A DNA stretch of 64,000 nucleotides from Crossiella sp. SN42 (GTDB lineage: Bacteria; Actinomycetota; Actinomycetes; Mycobacteriales; Pseudonocardiaceae): positions 103,245 to 167,244 of the forward strand of contig NZ_JAMHIV010000025.1 in assembly GCF_023897065.1 (NCBI RefSeq), given 5' to 3'. Below the pieces are notes generated by a model, which was given only the letters and a program-made list of their open reading frames with translations, had not been told where the DNA came from and did no database searches. The first letter of the stretch is position 1. Every line of letters starts with the position of its first letter. A program made the position numbers and the translations under genes. Below, piece by piece: positions 18,924-28,077 of the stretch.

Positions 18924-19709
18924 ATGCGCGCGTCAAGGCTTGCGGTTGGCTTGGCCCTGCTGATCTTCACCACCTCGACCGGAACCGCCGACGCGCGACC
19001 AGCCCTGCCCGAGCTGACCGCGGACGTCTCCACCCAGACCGCCACCGCGGTCTTCCGCGGCACCGCCAGGCTGACCAGGGCTGATCTGCGCAACGGCAAG
19101 GCGCACGTGCAGGGCGAGCTGCACGCCAACTGCGAGCCGGCCGACCCGGTGGTCACCAAGGTCCGCTTCTCCTCCGCGGATGTCAGCGCCTGGTCCGGCA
19201 CGGACTACCTGGCCTGCGGCGACGTGAGTCCGGTCGACGAGACGGTGACCTGGGTGGCGGACGCGCCGCTGCGGGTCAGCTTCTGCGTCAAGGACAACGC
19301 GGCGGCCGGCACCGAGCACTGCGCCACCACCCAGGTGTTCATCGCGGACCACTTCTGGCTGACCAACCAGGTCCCGGTGACCGTGGACCACGCCGACTCC
19401 AAGGAGCAGCCGAAGACCAGGGTCTACGGCCGGGTCAACGTGGCCATCTCCTACGCCTCCGGCGCGCCGAAGCTGTTCGCGCACGGCTCCTTCTGGGGGC
19501 TGGCCTGCACGGTTCCCGGCGACCTGTGGATCCAGTTCGGCTCGGCCGCCCAAGGACGGGTGAGGTCCCCGGAGGCGAGCTGCGCGGCCGGGGTGACCAG
19601 GTTCGTCCGGCAGGCCCCGTGGCGGCCGGGCGAGCCGGTGGAGGTGCAGGGCTGCCTCCGGGTGTCCGCCGAGAACTGCGGCGAGCCGAGGAGGCTGAGC
19701 CTCCAGTAG
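18924..19709 (+). CDS. Secreted protein of unknown function
   Basis: A 261-residue protein with a Sec signal peptide (MRASRLAVGLALLIFTTSTG to TADA). The mature part is a predicted beta-rich domain with three cysteine pairs spaced along the chain (HANCEP with YLACGD, FCVKD with HCATTQ, GLACTVPG with ASCAAG, and a CLRV/NCGE pair near the C-terminus). No catalytic motif or known domain is recognised. It follows the protease pair but is separated by a terminator and has its own leaderless-type promoter. It ends 4 nt from the convergent dehydrogenase gene. A role such as a protease inhibitor is possible from its neighbours but unsupported by motifs. Confidence 0.7.
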   Translation: MRASRLAVGLALLIFTTSTGTADARPALPELTADVSTQTATAVFRGTARLTRADLRNGKAHVQGELHANCEPADPVVTKVRFSSADVSAWSGTDYLACGDVSPVDETVTWVADAPLRVSFCVKDNAAAGTEHCATTQVFIADHFWLTNQVPVTVDHADSKEQPKTRVYGRVNVAISYASGAPKLFAHGSFWGLACTVPGDLWIQFGSAAQGRVRSPEASCAAGVTRFVRQAPWRPGEPVEVQGCLRVSAENCGEPRRLSLQ

Positions 19710-19713
19710 CGGC

Positions 19714-20757
19714 TCAGTCCTGGAGGTCGATCACAACCTTCACGTCGTCCTTCTCCGGGGTCAGCGCGGCGGTCCAGTCCGCCAGCGGCACCCGCCGGGT
19801 GATCAGGCCGCCCAGCCAGCTCCGGTCGGTGTCGGCCAGCGCGGCCGCGGCTCGCCGGTAGTGCCGCAGGTTGCCGTTCACGCTGCCCACCACGACCCCG
19901 TTGCGCAGCACCATGCCGTTGTTGATCTCGCCGCCGGGCAGCGGCAGCTCGCCCTCGTCGCCGGAGAGGCCGGTGAGCACGGTGATGGAGTTGCGCGAGG
20001 TGCGGCGCAGCACCTCGAAGACCACCTCGGGCGCGCCGGTGCACTCGATCACGATGTCCGGCTCGAAGCTGATCTCGGCCAGGTCGCCGTGGAACCAGGC
20101 ACCCATGCCGAACACCAGCTCCGGCTTGGGTCCGGTGCGGGTCCGGTCCACCACGTGCACGTCCAGCCCGCGCTGCACGCCGAGCAGCGCGGCCAGCAGC
20201 CCGATCGGCCCGGCCCCGGTGACCAGCACGGTGCGCGGCCGGAAGTAGCCGCGCTGCCCGATCCGCTCGATCTGGTCCCACACCTTGGCCACCACCGAGG
20301 TCGGCTCGGTGAGCACGCCCAGCTCGCCCAGCGCCGGGTCCAGCCGGACCGCGAACCCGGTCTCCACCGTCCACAGCTGCGCGCCGTAGCCGTCCAGGGC
20401 CTGGATGCCGCGCTCGGTGTACTCGCCGTTGCGGCAGAAGTCCCACTGCCCGTCCGCGCAGGCCCCGCACGGTTCCGGGTCGGGCCGCCGGACGATGCCG
20501 ACCACCAGGTCCCCCGGGCTGAAGCCACTTCCCTCCGGCGCGGTCAGCACCCGGCCCAGCGACTCGTGGAAGAGCACCATCTCCTCGCGGTCCGGCGGCA
20601 GCGCGCCGTAGCCCTGGTTGACCACCTCCCGGTCGGTGCCGCAGACCCCCACGGCCAGCCCGGCGACCAGCAGTTCGCCCGGCCCCGCAACGGGATCCGG
20701 CAGTTCGCGCAGGGCGATGAGCTCGGGCTTGCCCGGCACGCCGACCGCGGCCTTCAT
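19714..20757 (-). CDS. Zinc-dependent glucose 1-dehydrogenase (MDR family)
   Basis: A 347-residue medium-chain dehydrogenase of the glucose-dehydrogenase branch. The catalytic zinc ligands are in VCGTDRE and FHESLGR, the structural-zinc loop in CGACADGQWDFC, and the branch signature in LTEPTSVVAKVWDQIE. The Rossmann loop VLVTGAGPIGLLAALL is followed by HVVDRTRTGPK. It oxidises glucose to gluconolactone with NAD(P), as in the archaeal and actinobacterial relatives. Its ATG overlaps the stop of the upstream GH15 gene by 4 nt, so glucose released by that enzyme is a likely substrate. Specificity for glucose over galactose is inferred. Confidence 0.82.
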   Translation of the reverse strand: MKAAVGVPGKPELIALRELPDPVAGPGELLVAGLAVGVCGTDREVVNQGYGALPPDREEMVLFHESLGRVLTAPEGSGFSPGDLVVGIVRRPDPEPCGACADGQWDFCRNGEYTERGIQALDGYGAQLWTVETGFAVRLDPALGELGVLTEPTSVVAKVWDQIERIGQRGYFRPRTVLVTGAGPIGLLAALLGVQRGLDVHVVDRTRTGPKPELVFGMGAWFHGDLAEISFEPDIVIECTGAPEVVFEVLRRTSRNSITVLTGLSGDEGELPLPGGEINNGMVLRNGVVVGSVNGNLRHYRRAAAALADTDRSWLGGLITRRVPLADWTAALTPEKDDVKVVIDLQD

Positions 20758-22634
20758 CCGCGCACCCCGTCAAAGCCGTCGGTGCGGTCGCGGGCCTCGC
20801 GGGTCCGGCCGCCGTAGAGCACCGCGGCGCTGTTGACCAGCGCGAGGTGGCTGAACGCCTGCGGGAAGTTGCCGGTGAACCGGCCGTGCGCGGCGTCGTA
20901 CTCCTCGGCCAGCAGGCCGACGTCGTTGGTCAGCGCGACCAGCCGGTCGAACATGGAGGCCGCCTCGTTGCGCCGCCCGGACAGCGCCAGCGCGTCCACG
21001 AACCAGAACGAGCAGGCCAGGAACGAGCCCTCGCGCCCGTGCAGACCGTCCACATCGGACTTCCCGGCGTCGGTGCTGTACCGGTCGACCAGGTCGCCGT
21101 TCTTCAGCTCCCGCTCGATCGCGCGCACCGTGCCGCGCACCCGCTCGTCGTCGCCGGGCAGGAAGCCCACCGCGGGGATCAGCAGGGTGGCCGCGTCCAG
21201 CTCGGTGCCGCCGTAGAACTGGGTGAAGGAGTTCAGCTCGGCGTTCCAGCCCTTGTCCAGCACCTCGGCGTGCACCTGGTCGCGCAGCTCCCGCCAGCGG
21301 GCCACCGGCCCCGGCAGGTCGTGCTGCTCCACCGCGCGCACCGCCCGGTCGAAGGCCACCCACACCATCACCCGGGAATGGGTGAAGTGCCGGTCCGGCC
21401 CGCGCACCTCCCACAGCCCGGAGTCCGGTTGCTGCCACAGGGTTTCCAGGTGCCGCATCATGCCGCGCTGCAAGGCCCAGGACTCCGCGCTCTCGCCCAG
21501 CCCGCGCTCCCGCGACAGGTGCAGCGCGTCCATGACCTCGCCGTAGACGTCCAGCTGGAGCTGCCGGAACGCGGCGTTGCCGATGCGCACCGGCTTCGCG
21601 CCCTGGTAGCCGGGCAGCCAGTCGGCCTCCCACTCGATCAGGTGCCGCTCGCCGTCGATGCCGTACATGATCTGCACGTCCGCCGGGTCGCCCGCCACCG
21701 CGCGCAGCAGCCAGTTCCGCCAGGCCACCGCCTCGCCGGAGCAGCCGAAGTTGTCCAGCGCCAACAGGGTGAAGGTGGCGTCGCGCAGCCAGCAGTAGCG
21801 GTAGTCCCAGTTCCGCTCCCCGCCCAGGGTCTCCGGCAGCGAGGTGGTCGGCGCGGCCACCATGCCGCCGGTGGGCGCGAAGGTCAGCGCCTTGAGCGTG
21901 GCCAGCGAGCGGCGCACCGCCTCGGCGTGCGGGCCGTCGTAGCGGATGTTGGCCGCCCAGTCCCGCCAGAAGTCCTCACTGTCCTGGGTCTCCTGCAGCG
22001 GGTCCAGCGGTTCGGCCACCGACTCGTAGGAGGCGGACCACTGCATGATCCAGGCCAGCCGCTGCCCGGCGGCGATGGTGAACACCGCCTCGTGCGCGCG
22101 CTCACCCGCCACCCGGTAGGGCAGCCGGTCGCCGCGCAGCACCACGGTGTGCGGGCCGGCCACCGCGATGATGCACTCCGTGCCGTGCGCCTCGGTCCGG
22201 CGCACCCAGGGCACCGAGTCCCCGTAGGCGAACCGGATCACCCAGCGCAGCCGGACCTCCACCTCGCCGGAGACGCCCTCCAGCACCCGGACCAGCGCGG
22301 GCTCGTCCTCCATGTTCTTCTCGTGCGGCGGCATCGAGTCGACCAGCCGCACCACGCCGTCCGCGGTGTGGAACTCGGTCTCCAGCACCAGCGAGGTGTC
22401 CCGGTACTGCCGGTGCACGTGTTCCACCGGCCCGGTCGGCGAGATCTGCCAGTGCCCGGACTGCTCGTCGCCGAGCAACCTGGCGAAACAGGACGGTGAG
22501 TCGAACCGGGGCAGGCACAACCAGTCCACCGACCCGGTCTTGCTCACCAGTGCCGCGGTGCGCAGATCGGACAGCAGGGCGTAGTCCTCGATCGGACCGG
22601 GTCCACCGGTGACGGCTAGCTCGTGATCGGCCAC
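20754..22634 (-). CDS. GH15 glycoside hydrolase, trehalase-type
   Basis: A 626-residue cytoplasmic protein with no signal peptide. It has the trehalase-like N-terminal domain (PIEDYALLSDLRTAALVSKT, GSVDWLCLPRFDSPSCFARL) and the (alpha/alpha)6 catalytic domain with GGERNWDYRYCWLRDATFTL, the Glu-bearing QLQLDVYGEVMDAL and the C-terminal GLLAEEYDAAHGRFTGNFPQ. This is the family to which mycobacterial GH15 trehalase belongs; glucan glucohydrolase activity is the alternative. Cytosolic location and coupling to a glucose dehydrogenase favour intracellular trehalose turnover. It starts 48 bp downstream of the end of a GH2 gene on the same strand and may be cotranscribed with it. Confidence 0.85.
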   Translation of the reverse strand: MADHELAVTGGPGPIEDYALLSDLRTAALVSKTGSVDWLCLPRFDSPSCFARLLGDEQSGHWQISPTGPVEHVHRQYRDTSLVLETEFHTADGVVRLVDSMPPHEKNMEDEPALVRVLEGVSGEVEVRLRWVIRFAYGDSVPWVRRTEAHGTECIIAVAGPHTVVLRGDRLPYRVAGERAHEAVFTIAAGQRLAWIMQWSASYESVAEPLDPLQETQDSEDFWRDWAANIRYDGPHAEAVRRSLATLKALTFAPTGGMVAAPTTSLPETLGGERNWDYRYCWLRDATFTLLALDNFGCSGEAVAWRNWLLRAVAGDPADVQIMYGIDGERHLIEWEADWLPGYQGAKPVRIGNAAFRQLQLDVYGEVMDALHLSRERGLGESAESWALQRGMMRHLETLWQQPDSGLWEVRGPDRHFTHSRVMVWVAFDRAVRAVEQHDLPGPVARWRELRDQVHAEVLDKGWNAELNSFTQFYGGTELDAATLLIPAVGFLPGDDERVRGTVRAIERELKNGDLVDRYSTDAGKSDVDGLHGREGSFLACSFWFVDALALSGRRNEAASMFDRLVALTNDVGLLAEEYDAAHGRFTGNFPQAFSHLALVNSAAVLYGGRTREARDRTDGFDGVRG

Positions 22635-22682
22635 TCAACCGAGGTTAGGCGTCCATCCGCGCGATCGCCCGCTCGGACACGT

Positions 22683-25229
22683 TCAGCGGCCCAGATTGAA
22701 CCCAGCCAACCGAACGCCCGGCAGACCGGCGGCCCCGTCGTACTCCGCGCGCAGCGTCATCGACTCACCCGGCCACAGCGTCACGTAGTTGTCCGACCAC
22801 CGGACCGGCGTGCGCACCCCGTCGAGCTGGGCTTTGACCGCCAGGGCAACGGTGCCGGAGTCGTTGCGCAGCCGCACCTCCACCCCGCCGGGCACCCGGC
22901 GCGCGGTGTGGCTGACCCGGCTCTCCGGCAGGTCCTGGAGCCCGGTCAGGTCGGCCGAACCGGTGACCGGGGTGTGCCACCAGGTGGACTTGGTGAAGTC
23001 CACCACGTCCGCCGTGCCGGAGAGCCAGTAGACATTCCGGTCGAGCTCTGCGCCGTCGCGTGCCACCAGCAGTCGCACCAGGTAGGTGCCCTGGACGCCG
23101 ACCTCCGGCAGGGTCAGCACCCTGGCCGAGGTGTTGGCCGCCGCGGTCGCCCGCACCGAGTGGTCGGTCAGCACCCGGCCGTCCAGGCTGAACGCGGTGG
23201 CCCGCACGGTCAGGCCGGGGGCGTCGGCGAGCCCGGTGTTGGCCAGCACCACCGAGCGGTCGTCGTAGGAGTACTGCGCGTGCAGCGGCCGCAGCGCCTT
23301 CTTCGCACCGAAGTAGGACCCGGCGGCGTCCAGGTTGTGGTCCCACAGGTGCCAGTACAGCGTGGGCCAGGCGTTGTTGATCATCCAGTAGATGACGCCG
23401 GTGGCCGGGTTGGCCGGATCGGCGAAGTCCCGGCCGTAGGCCTCGAACTGGGCCCGGTTGCCCTCGTAGTTGGCCAGCTGGGCCTTGCGCAGGAAGTCGG
23501 CCAGGTCCTTCGGCTGGCCGTACCGCTTGGCCAGCGCGTCCGCGAACAGGCTCAGCGTGGCGAAGACCTCCTTCTTGGCCAGGTGGTAGTGCGGCTTCGT
23601 CGGTGCTCGCCAGAGGTCCTCGATCTCCTGCTCGGTGAGGAACTTCCGCAGGCTGGCCAGCTCCGGGATCATCGGCCCCGAGCCCACCTCGGAGGCGAAC
23701 CCGGCCGCGCCGCCGAGCTTGTCCTGGTACCAGTAGTTCGGCGGGATCCACCAGTACGGCCCGTCCATCTTCATCCCGGACTTGCCCAGCTGGGGCGTGC
23801 TCTTGGCCGCGGCCGAGGGCAGGATCGGCGCGGTGAAGTCGGCGGCCCGCAGCGCGTCCAGGTAGGTCTGCTCGACCCTGGCGGTGGCCGCGTTGTCACT
23901 GCCGATGAAGAAGCCCAGCACGCTGGGGTGGTTGGCCAGCCGGGCCGCCTCGGCCGCGGTGGAGGCGCCCGCGATCCGGTAGTCCTCCTCGGTCCAGGTC
24001 GAGTACTTCTCCCACTTGGTGCAGCACTCCCAGCCCGGCAGCAGCATGATGCCCAGCCGGTCGGCCAGCGCGAGCAGCTCGTGGTCCTCCTGCTTGCCCT
24101 CCAGCCGCAGCGTGTTCACCCCGAGGTCGCGCACGTGCCGCAGCTCCTCGGCCAGCCGCCCCGGCTGCGCGCGCAGGAACAGGTCCGAGGCCCAGCCGCC
24201 GCCGCGCACCAGGAACGGCGTGAAGTTGACGAAGAACTTGCGGTGGCCCTGCGGGGTCAGCTCGGAGCGCACGTCCCGGATGCCGAACTCGCTGCTCGCG
24301 GCGGAGTCCCCGGCCGAGACGGTCAGCCGGTACAGCGGCTGCTCGCCGAACTGCGCGGGCCACCACACCCGCGGCCGGTCGACCCGCAGCTCCGGGAAGG
24401 TCACCGTCCTGGTCTCACCCGGCGCCAGCTCGACCTGCTGCCGCAGTCGCTCGTTGCCGACTGACGCGGTCACCGTGGTGCGTTGTGGCTGGCCGGAGTG
24501 GTTGCGCACGGCCGTCTTCACGGTCAGCCGGGCCACGCTGAGATCCGGTTCCAGCGCGGTGACCACCCGGGGATCGGCCACGGACACCGCGCCCGAGGTC
24601 ACCAGGCTGATATCACGCCAGATACCCATGTTGTTGTCCGGCGCGGGCGGGCTCCAGTCCAGGAAGCTCACCGTGAAGTCGCGGAACGGGTCCGCGGGCA
24701 TGGCCTTGATGGCCAGCGCGTTGCGGCCGGGACGCAGCAGCGGGGTCAGGTCGAACTCGCCGCGCGGGTACGCGCCCGCGGTCTCGCCCAGCCGCACCCC
24801 GTTGAGCCACAGCTCCCCGCGCGAGATCACCCCGCCGTTGAGTCGCAGCACGGTGTGCCTGCCCGGCTGCGGGAAGGCCAGGAACTCCCGCCGGTACCAC
24901 CAGGGCACCGCGAAGTCGGCCGGGTTGACCGCGTCCCGCAGGTTGGTGGAGTAGTTCAGGTCCGGGTAGCGCCGGTTCGCGATCAGCCCCGCCATCACGG
25001 TGGAGCGCGCGGGCACGGTCAGCCAGCCGCGGTCGCCGTGCCGGGGGCTGGAGATCGCCGACCCGTCCAGGCCGGCCTTGGCCGAGGTCTGCATCCGCCA
25101 GTCCGGCACGGTCGTTGTGCCTGGTCCGGACACGGTCAGTCTCGGATCCGGCAGTGGGTCGGCCACGGCCGGGGTCAGCGAGGCGCACAGGGCGAGGGCG
25201 ATCCCGAGAACCAGTGGCGGCAGGCGCAT
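22683..25229 (-). CDS. Secreted exo-beta-D-glucosaminidase-like GH2 enzyme, copy 1
   Basis: About 848 residues: Sec signal peptide, sugar-binding jelly-roll domain, immunoglobulin-like domain, TIM-barrel catalytic domain (about 340-640) and C-terminal beta domains. It follows the CsxA type of Amycolatopsis exochitosanase. In that subfamily the usual Asn-Glu acid/base motif of GH2 is replaced by Ser-Asp/Glu. Here it is FFIGSD with Asp445, and the nucleophile is Glu514 in FASEVG. Such enzymes remove glucosamine from the non-reducing end of chitosan. The start at ATG 25229 is chosen; GTG 25238 is also in frame. A 32-bp element shared with copy 2 lies 28 nt upstream. Confidence 0.87.
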   Translation of the reverse strand: MRLPPLVLGIALALCASLTPAVADPLPDPRLTVSGPGTTTVPDWRMQTSAKAGLDGSAISSPRHGDRGWLTVPARSTVMAGLIANRRYPDLNYSTNLRDAVNPADFAVPWWYRREFLAFPQPGRHTVLRLNGGVISRGELWLNGVRLGETAGAYPRGEFDLTPLLRPGRNALAIKAMPADPFRDFTVSFLDWSPPAPDNNMGIWRDISLVTSGAVSVADPRVVTALEPDLSVARLTVKTAVRNHSGQPQRTTVTASVGNERLRQQVELAPGETRTVTFPELRVDRPRVWWPAQFGEQPLYRLTVSAGDSAASSEFGIRDVRSELTPQGHRKFFVNFTPFLVRGGGWASDLFLRAQPGRLAEELRHVRDLGVNTLRLEGKQEDHELLALADRLGIMLLPGWECCTKWEKYSTWTEEDYRIAGASTAAEAARLANHPSVLGFFIGSDNAATARVEQTYLDALRAADFTAPILPSAAAKSTPQLGKSGMKMDGPYWWIPPNYWYQDKLGGAAGFASEVGSGPMIPELASLRKFLTEQEIEDLWRAPTKPHYHLAKKEVFATLSLFADALAKRYGQPKDLADFLRKAQLANYEGNRAQFEAYGRDFADPANPATGVIYWMINNAWPTLYWHLWDHNLDAAGSYFGAKKALRPLHAQYSYDDRSVVLANTGLADAPGLTVRATAFSLDGRVLTDHSVRATAAANTSARVLTLPEVGVQGTYLVRLLVARDGAELDRNVYWLSGTADVVDFTKSTWWHTPVTGSADLTGLQDLPESRVSHTARRVPGGVEVRLRNDSGTVALAVKAQLDGVRTPVRWSDNYVTLWPGESMTLRAEYDGAAGLPGVRLAGFNLGR

Positions 25230-25256
25230 GTCCGGCACTCTGCCGTTGGTTGCCCC

Positions 25257-25288
25257 TTTTCGGCAAGGCTCCTTCCGAAGTAAATTCC
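25257..25288 (-). promoter_or_regulatory. Operator-like element upstream of GH2 copy 1
   Basis: Read on the minus strand, an imperfect dyad (TTCGG-AAGG-AG-CCTT-GCCGAA) matches the element upstream of GH2 copy 2 at 23 of 32 positions. It lies 28-59 nt before the start, where a repressor would block transcription. It also implies that copy 1 has its own promoter in the 85-bp gap. Confidence 0.55.
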
Positions 25289-25314
25289 TGACTACCCTCG
25301 GGGTTCGGTGCCGG

Positions 25315-28005
25315 CTAGCGGATCGGCGCGGAGAGCACCTGCTTGGCCACGTTGTGCCCGTTGATCTCCACGCTCGGGGTCGCCCCGCCCAGGTCGGCGG
25401 TGCGGTACGTCGCGGTGAGGGTCAGCGTCTCGCCGGGCCAGAGCGTGACGTAGTTGTCGCTCCAGTCGGTCGGCAGCACCTCGGGTCCGCCCGCGCCCTT
25501 GCGGATGTTCGCGCGCAGGAAGAACCCGACCTGCTTGCCGGTGGAGTTGTTGGTGAGCGTGACCGTGGTCTTCGTGTTCGCACCGTCCACAGTGGACTTC
25601 GCGGTGGACTTCACGGTCGCCGCGGCCAGGTTGTTCAGGCCCTTGAGGTCGGCGTAGCTGGACTGCGGCGTGTGGTACCAGGTGGAGGCGCCGTAGTTCA
25701 GCCCGTCGGCCTTGGTGGACAGCCAGTACACGTTGCGGTCCAGCACCTTGCCGCTGCCGTCCTTGAGCAGCAGCCGGGTGAAGTAGGTGCTGGACAGGCC
25801 GCTCGGCTGCGGCAGGTTGCCCGCGCGCACCGAGGCGTTGCCCTTGGCCGTGACCGGCCGGGTCTCCTCCGCCTTGACCGTGCCGTCCAGGTTGAACACG
25901 GTCACCTGCACCGACAGCCCCGGCACGTCGTTGAGGCCGGTGTTGACCACGGCAAGGGACTTGTCGTCGTAGGAGTACTGCACGTGCAGCGGCCGCAGCG
26001 CGGTCTTGGCGCCGAAGTAGGAGCCCGCGGTGGCCAGGTAGTAGTCGTAGAGGTGCCAGTACATGGTCGGCCAGGCGTTGTTCAGCATCCAGTAGATGAC
26101 GCCGGTGGCCGGCTTGTTCGCATCCGACCAGTCGCGCCCGAACGCCTCGAACTGGGCGCGGTTGGTCTCGTAGTTGGCCAGCTGGGCCTTCTTCACCACG
26201 TCAGCCGGGTTCGCCGGTTTGCCGTAGCGGTTGTCCAGCGCGGTGCCCCAGAAGGTGAGCTTGTTGAAGGTGTCCGAGCGGGACAGGTGGTACTGGGTCG
26301 CGTTGTAGTCGGTGAGCTTGTTGATGTCGCCCTGCGGCAGGAACTTCTTCAGCTCGTCCATTTCCGGGATGGTCGGCCCGGGCCCGATCTCGGAGGCGAA
26401 GCCGTAGGCCCCGCCGAGCTGCTCGTTGTACCAGTAGTTCGGCGGCTCCCACCAGTACGGCCCGTCCATCTTCATGCCGGGGCTGCCCAACTGCGGCGAG
26501 CTGATCGCCTTGGCCGAGGAGATCACCGGCAGCTTCCACTCGGCCCGGTTCAGCGCGTCCAGGTAGATCTTCTCCAGCCCCGCGCCGGGGGCCGCGTCAC
26601 TGCCGATCATGAACGCGAGCAGGCTGGGGTGGTTGCGGATCCGCTTGGCCTCGTCCTCGGCCGACTCGCCGGCGACCCGGTTGTCCTCGGCGGTGAAGGA
26701 GCTGTACTTCTCCCACTTGGAGCAGCACTCCCAGCCGGTGATCAGCATGATGCCCGCCCGGTCGGCCATGTCGTAGAACTCGTCGTTCTCCGGCTTGCCC
26801 TCCAGCCGGATGGTGTTCATGCCCATGCCGCGCACCAGGTTCACCTGGTCCTGCAGGTACTTCAGGTCGGTGCGCAGGAACAGGTCCGAGGCCCAGCCGC
26901 CGCCGCGGACCAGGAACGGCTTGCCGTTGACCGAGAACTCGCGGCCGCCCTTGTTCAGCCGGGAGCTGACCTCGCGCACGCCGAAGCTGGTCTTCGCGGT
27001 GTCGGCCACCGCGCCGTGCACGGATGCGGACAGCGCCGCCTCGTACATCGGCTGGCCGCCCATCTGGAACGGCCACCACACCTGCGGGTTGAGGAAGCGC
27101 AGGCCCACGGTGTTGCCAGGGGTGAAGCTGACCGTCTTGGTCTCCTTGGCCGCCAGCGTGACGCTCTGCCGGAAGCCCACGTTGCCCGCGGTGCCGCTGA
27201 TCTCGGTGGTCACCGGCGCGCCGGTGTTGTTGCGCGCGTTGACCTTCACCGTGACGTCGGCGTGGTTGAGGCTGGGCAGCGGCAGGTCGGTGTCCACCCG
27301 CAGGTCGCGCAGGGAGACCGCGCCGTTGGCGGTGAGCTGGACATCGCGGAAGATGCCCTGGTTGCGGTCGGGCGGCAGCTGCGCCCAGTCGATGAAGTGG
27401 ATGATCAGGTCACGGTCCTGGTCCGCCGCGCTGGCGCGGATGGCCAGCGCGTTGTCACCCTTGCGGAGCAACGAGGTCACGTCGAACTCGTACGTCGGGT
27501 AGGCGCCGACCACGGTGTCCGTGCCCGCGATCTTGGTGCCGTTGAGCCAGACCTCGCCGCGGGAGATCACCCCGCCGTTGAGCTTGAGGAAGGTGTGCGT
27601 GCCGGGGGCCGGGTCCGCGGTGAACGCGCGCCGGTACCACCAGGGCACCAGGAAGTCGTTGCGGTTGGCCTTCTGCAGGTTGTTGCCGTAGTTGACGTCG
27701 CCGTACTTGTTGTTGGCGATCAGACCGGCCAGCACGGTGGACCGCTTGGGCACCGCGTACCAGGAGCTGTCGTTGAAGCCGGGCGCGGAGATGGCCGCGC
27801 CGCTGCCGGTGGCCACCGCCGAGGACTGCAACCGCCAGTCCGGGATGGTGGTGGTCTGCGCGGCGCGGCTCGGGGCCGAGGGGGTGGCGCCGAGCTGGTA
27901 GGCCGGTCCGGCGGCCGCTTCCGGCGTGGCGAGGCCGGGCAGGGCGGGTAGGACGAGGGCGAGGCTGACGGCTGCCGCCAGCCACGCGGGACGACGTCTG
28001 GTCAT
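25315..28005 (-). CDS. Secreted exo-beta-D-glucosaminidase-like GH2 enzyme, copy 2
   Basis: An 896-residue paralogue of copy 1 with the same domain order. It has a longer signal peptide (PAWLAAAVSLALVLPALPGL) and a 30-residue linker. The Ser-Asp acid/base motif is FMIGSD with Asp470, and the nucleophile Glu539 is in FASEIG. Positions and 69-residue spacing parallel those of copy 1 and are close to CsxA numbering. Highly conserved blocks include VRGGGWASDLFLR, WECC.KWEKYS and GVIYWM.NNAWPT.YWHL. It is separated by 85 bp from copy 1 downstream and is divergent from a Tat-exported beta-helix protein. A dispersed 13-bp element lies inside at 25585-25597, encoding Ser-Thr-Val-Asp. Confidence 0.88.
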   Translation of the reverse strand: MTRRRPAWLAAAVSLALVLPALPGLATPEAAAGPAYQLGATPSAPSRAAQTTTIPDWRLQSSAVATGSGAAISAPGFNDSSWYAVPKRSTVLAGLIANNKYGDVNYGNNLQKANRNDFLVPWWYRRAFTADPAPGTHTFLKLNGGVISRGEVWLNGTKIAGTDTVVGAYPTYEFDVTSLLRKGDNALAIRASAADQDRDLIIHFIDWAQLPPDRNQGIFRDVQLTANGAVSLRDLRVDTDLPLPSLNHADVTVKVNARNNTGAPVTTEISGTAGNVGFRQSVTLAAKETKTVSFTPGNTVGLRFLNPQVWWPFQMGGQPMYEAALSASVHGAVADTAKTSFGVREVSSRLNKGGREFSVNGKPFLVRGGGWASDLFLRTDLKYLQDQVNLVRGMGMNTIRLEGKPENDEFYDMADRAGIMLITGWECCSKWEKYSSFTAEDNRVAGESAEDEAKRIRNHPSLLAFMIGSDAAPGAGLEKIYLDALNRAEWKLPVISSAKAISSPQLGSPGMKMDGPYWWEPPNYWYNEQLGGAYGFASEIGPGPTIPEMDELKKFLPQGDINKLTDYNATQYHLSRSDTFNKLTFWGTALDNRYGKPANPADVVKKAQLANYETNRAQFEAFGRDWSDANKPATGVIYWMLNNAWPTMYWHLYDYYLATAGSYFGAKTALRPLHVQYSYDDKSLAVVNTGLNDVPGLSVQVTVFNLDGTVKAEETRPVTAKGNASVRAGNLPQPSGLSSTYFTRLLLKDGSGKVLDRNVYWLSTKADGLNYGASTWYHTPQSSYADLKGLNNLAAATVKSTAKSTVDGANTKTTVTLTNNSTGKQVGFFLRANIRKGAGGPEVLPTDWSDNYVTLWPGETLTLTATYRTADLGGATPSVEINGHNVAKQVLSAPIR

Positions 28006-28077
28006 GGGGCGCTCCCGGCAACCACGTGGCGGCGGCTGGATGGGGCTTTCCTGGGCAACTCTCGCTGGTCAACGTCC

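Noticed and set aside
25000..27951. A 983-codon plus-strand open frame opposite the second GH2 gene
   Set aside because: The translation is repetitive Arg/Gly/Val/His-rich sequence typical of an antisense frame. The minus strand encodes a complete GH2 enzyme with catalytic residues.
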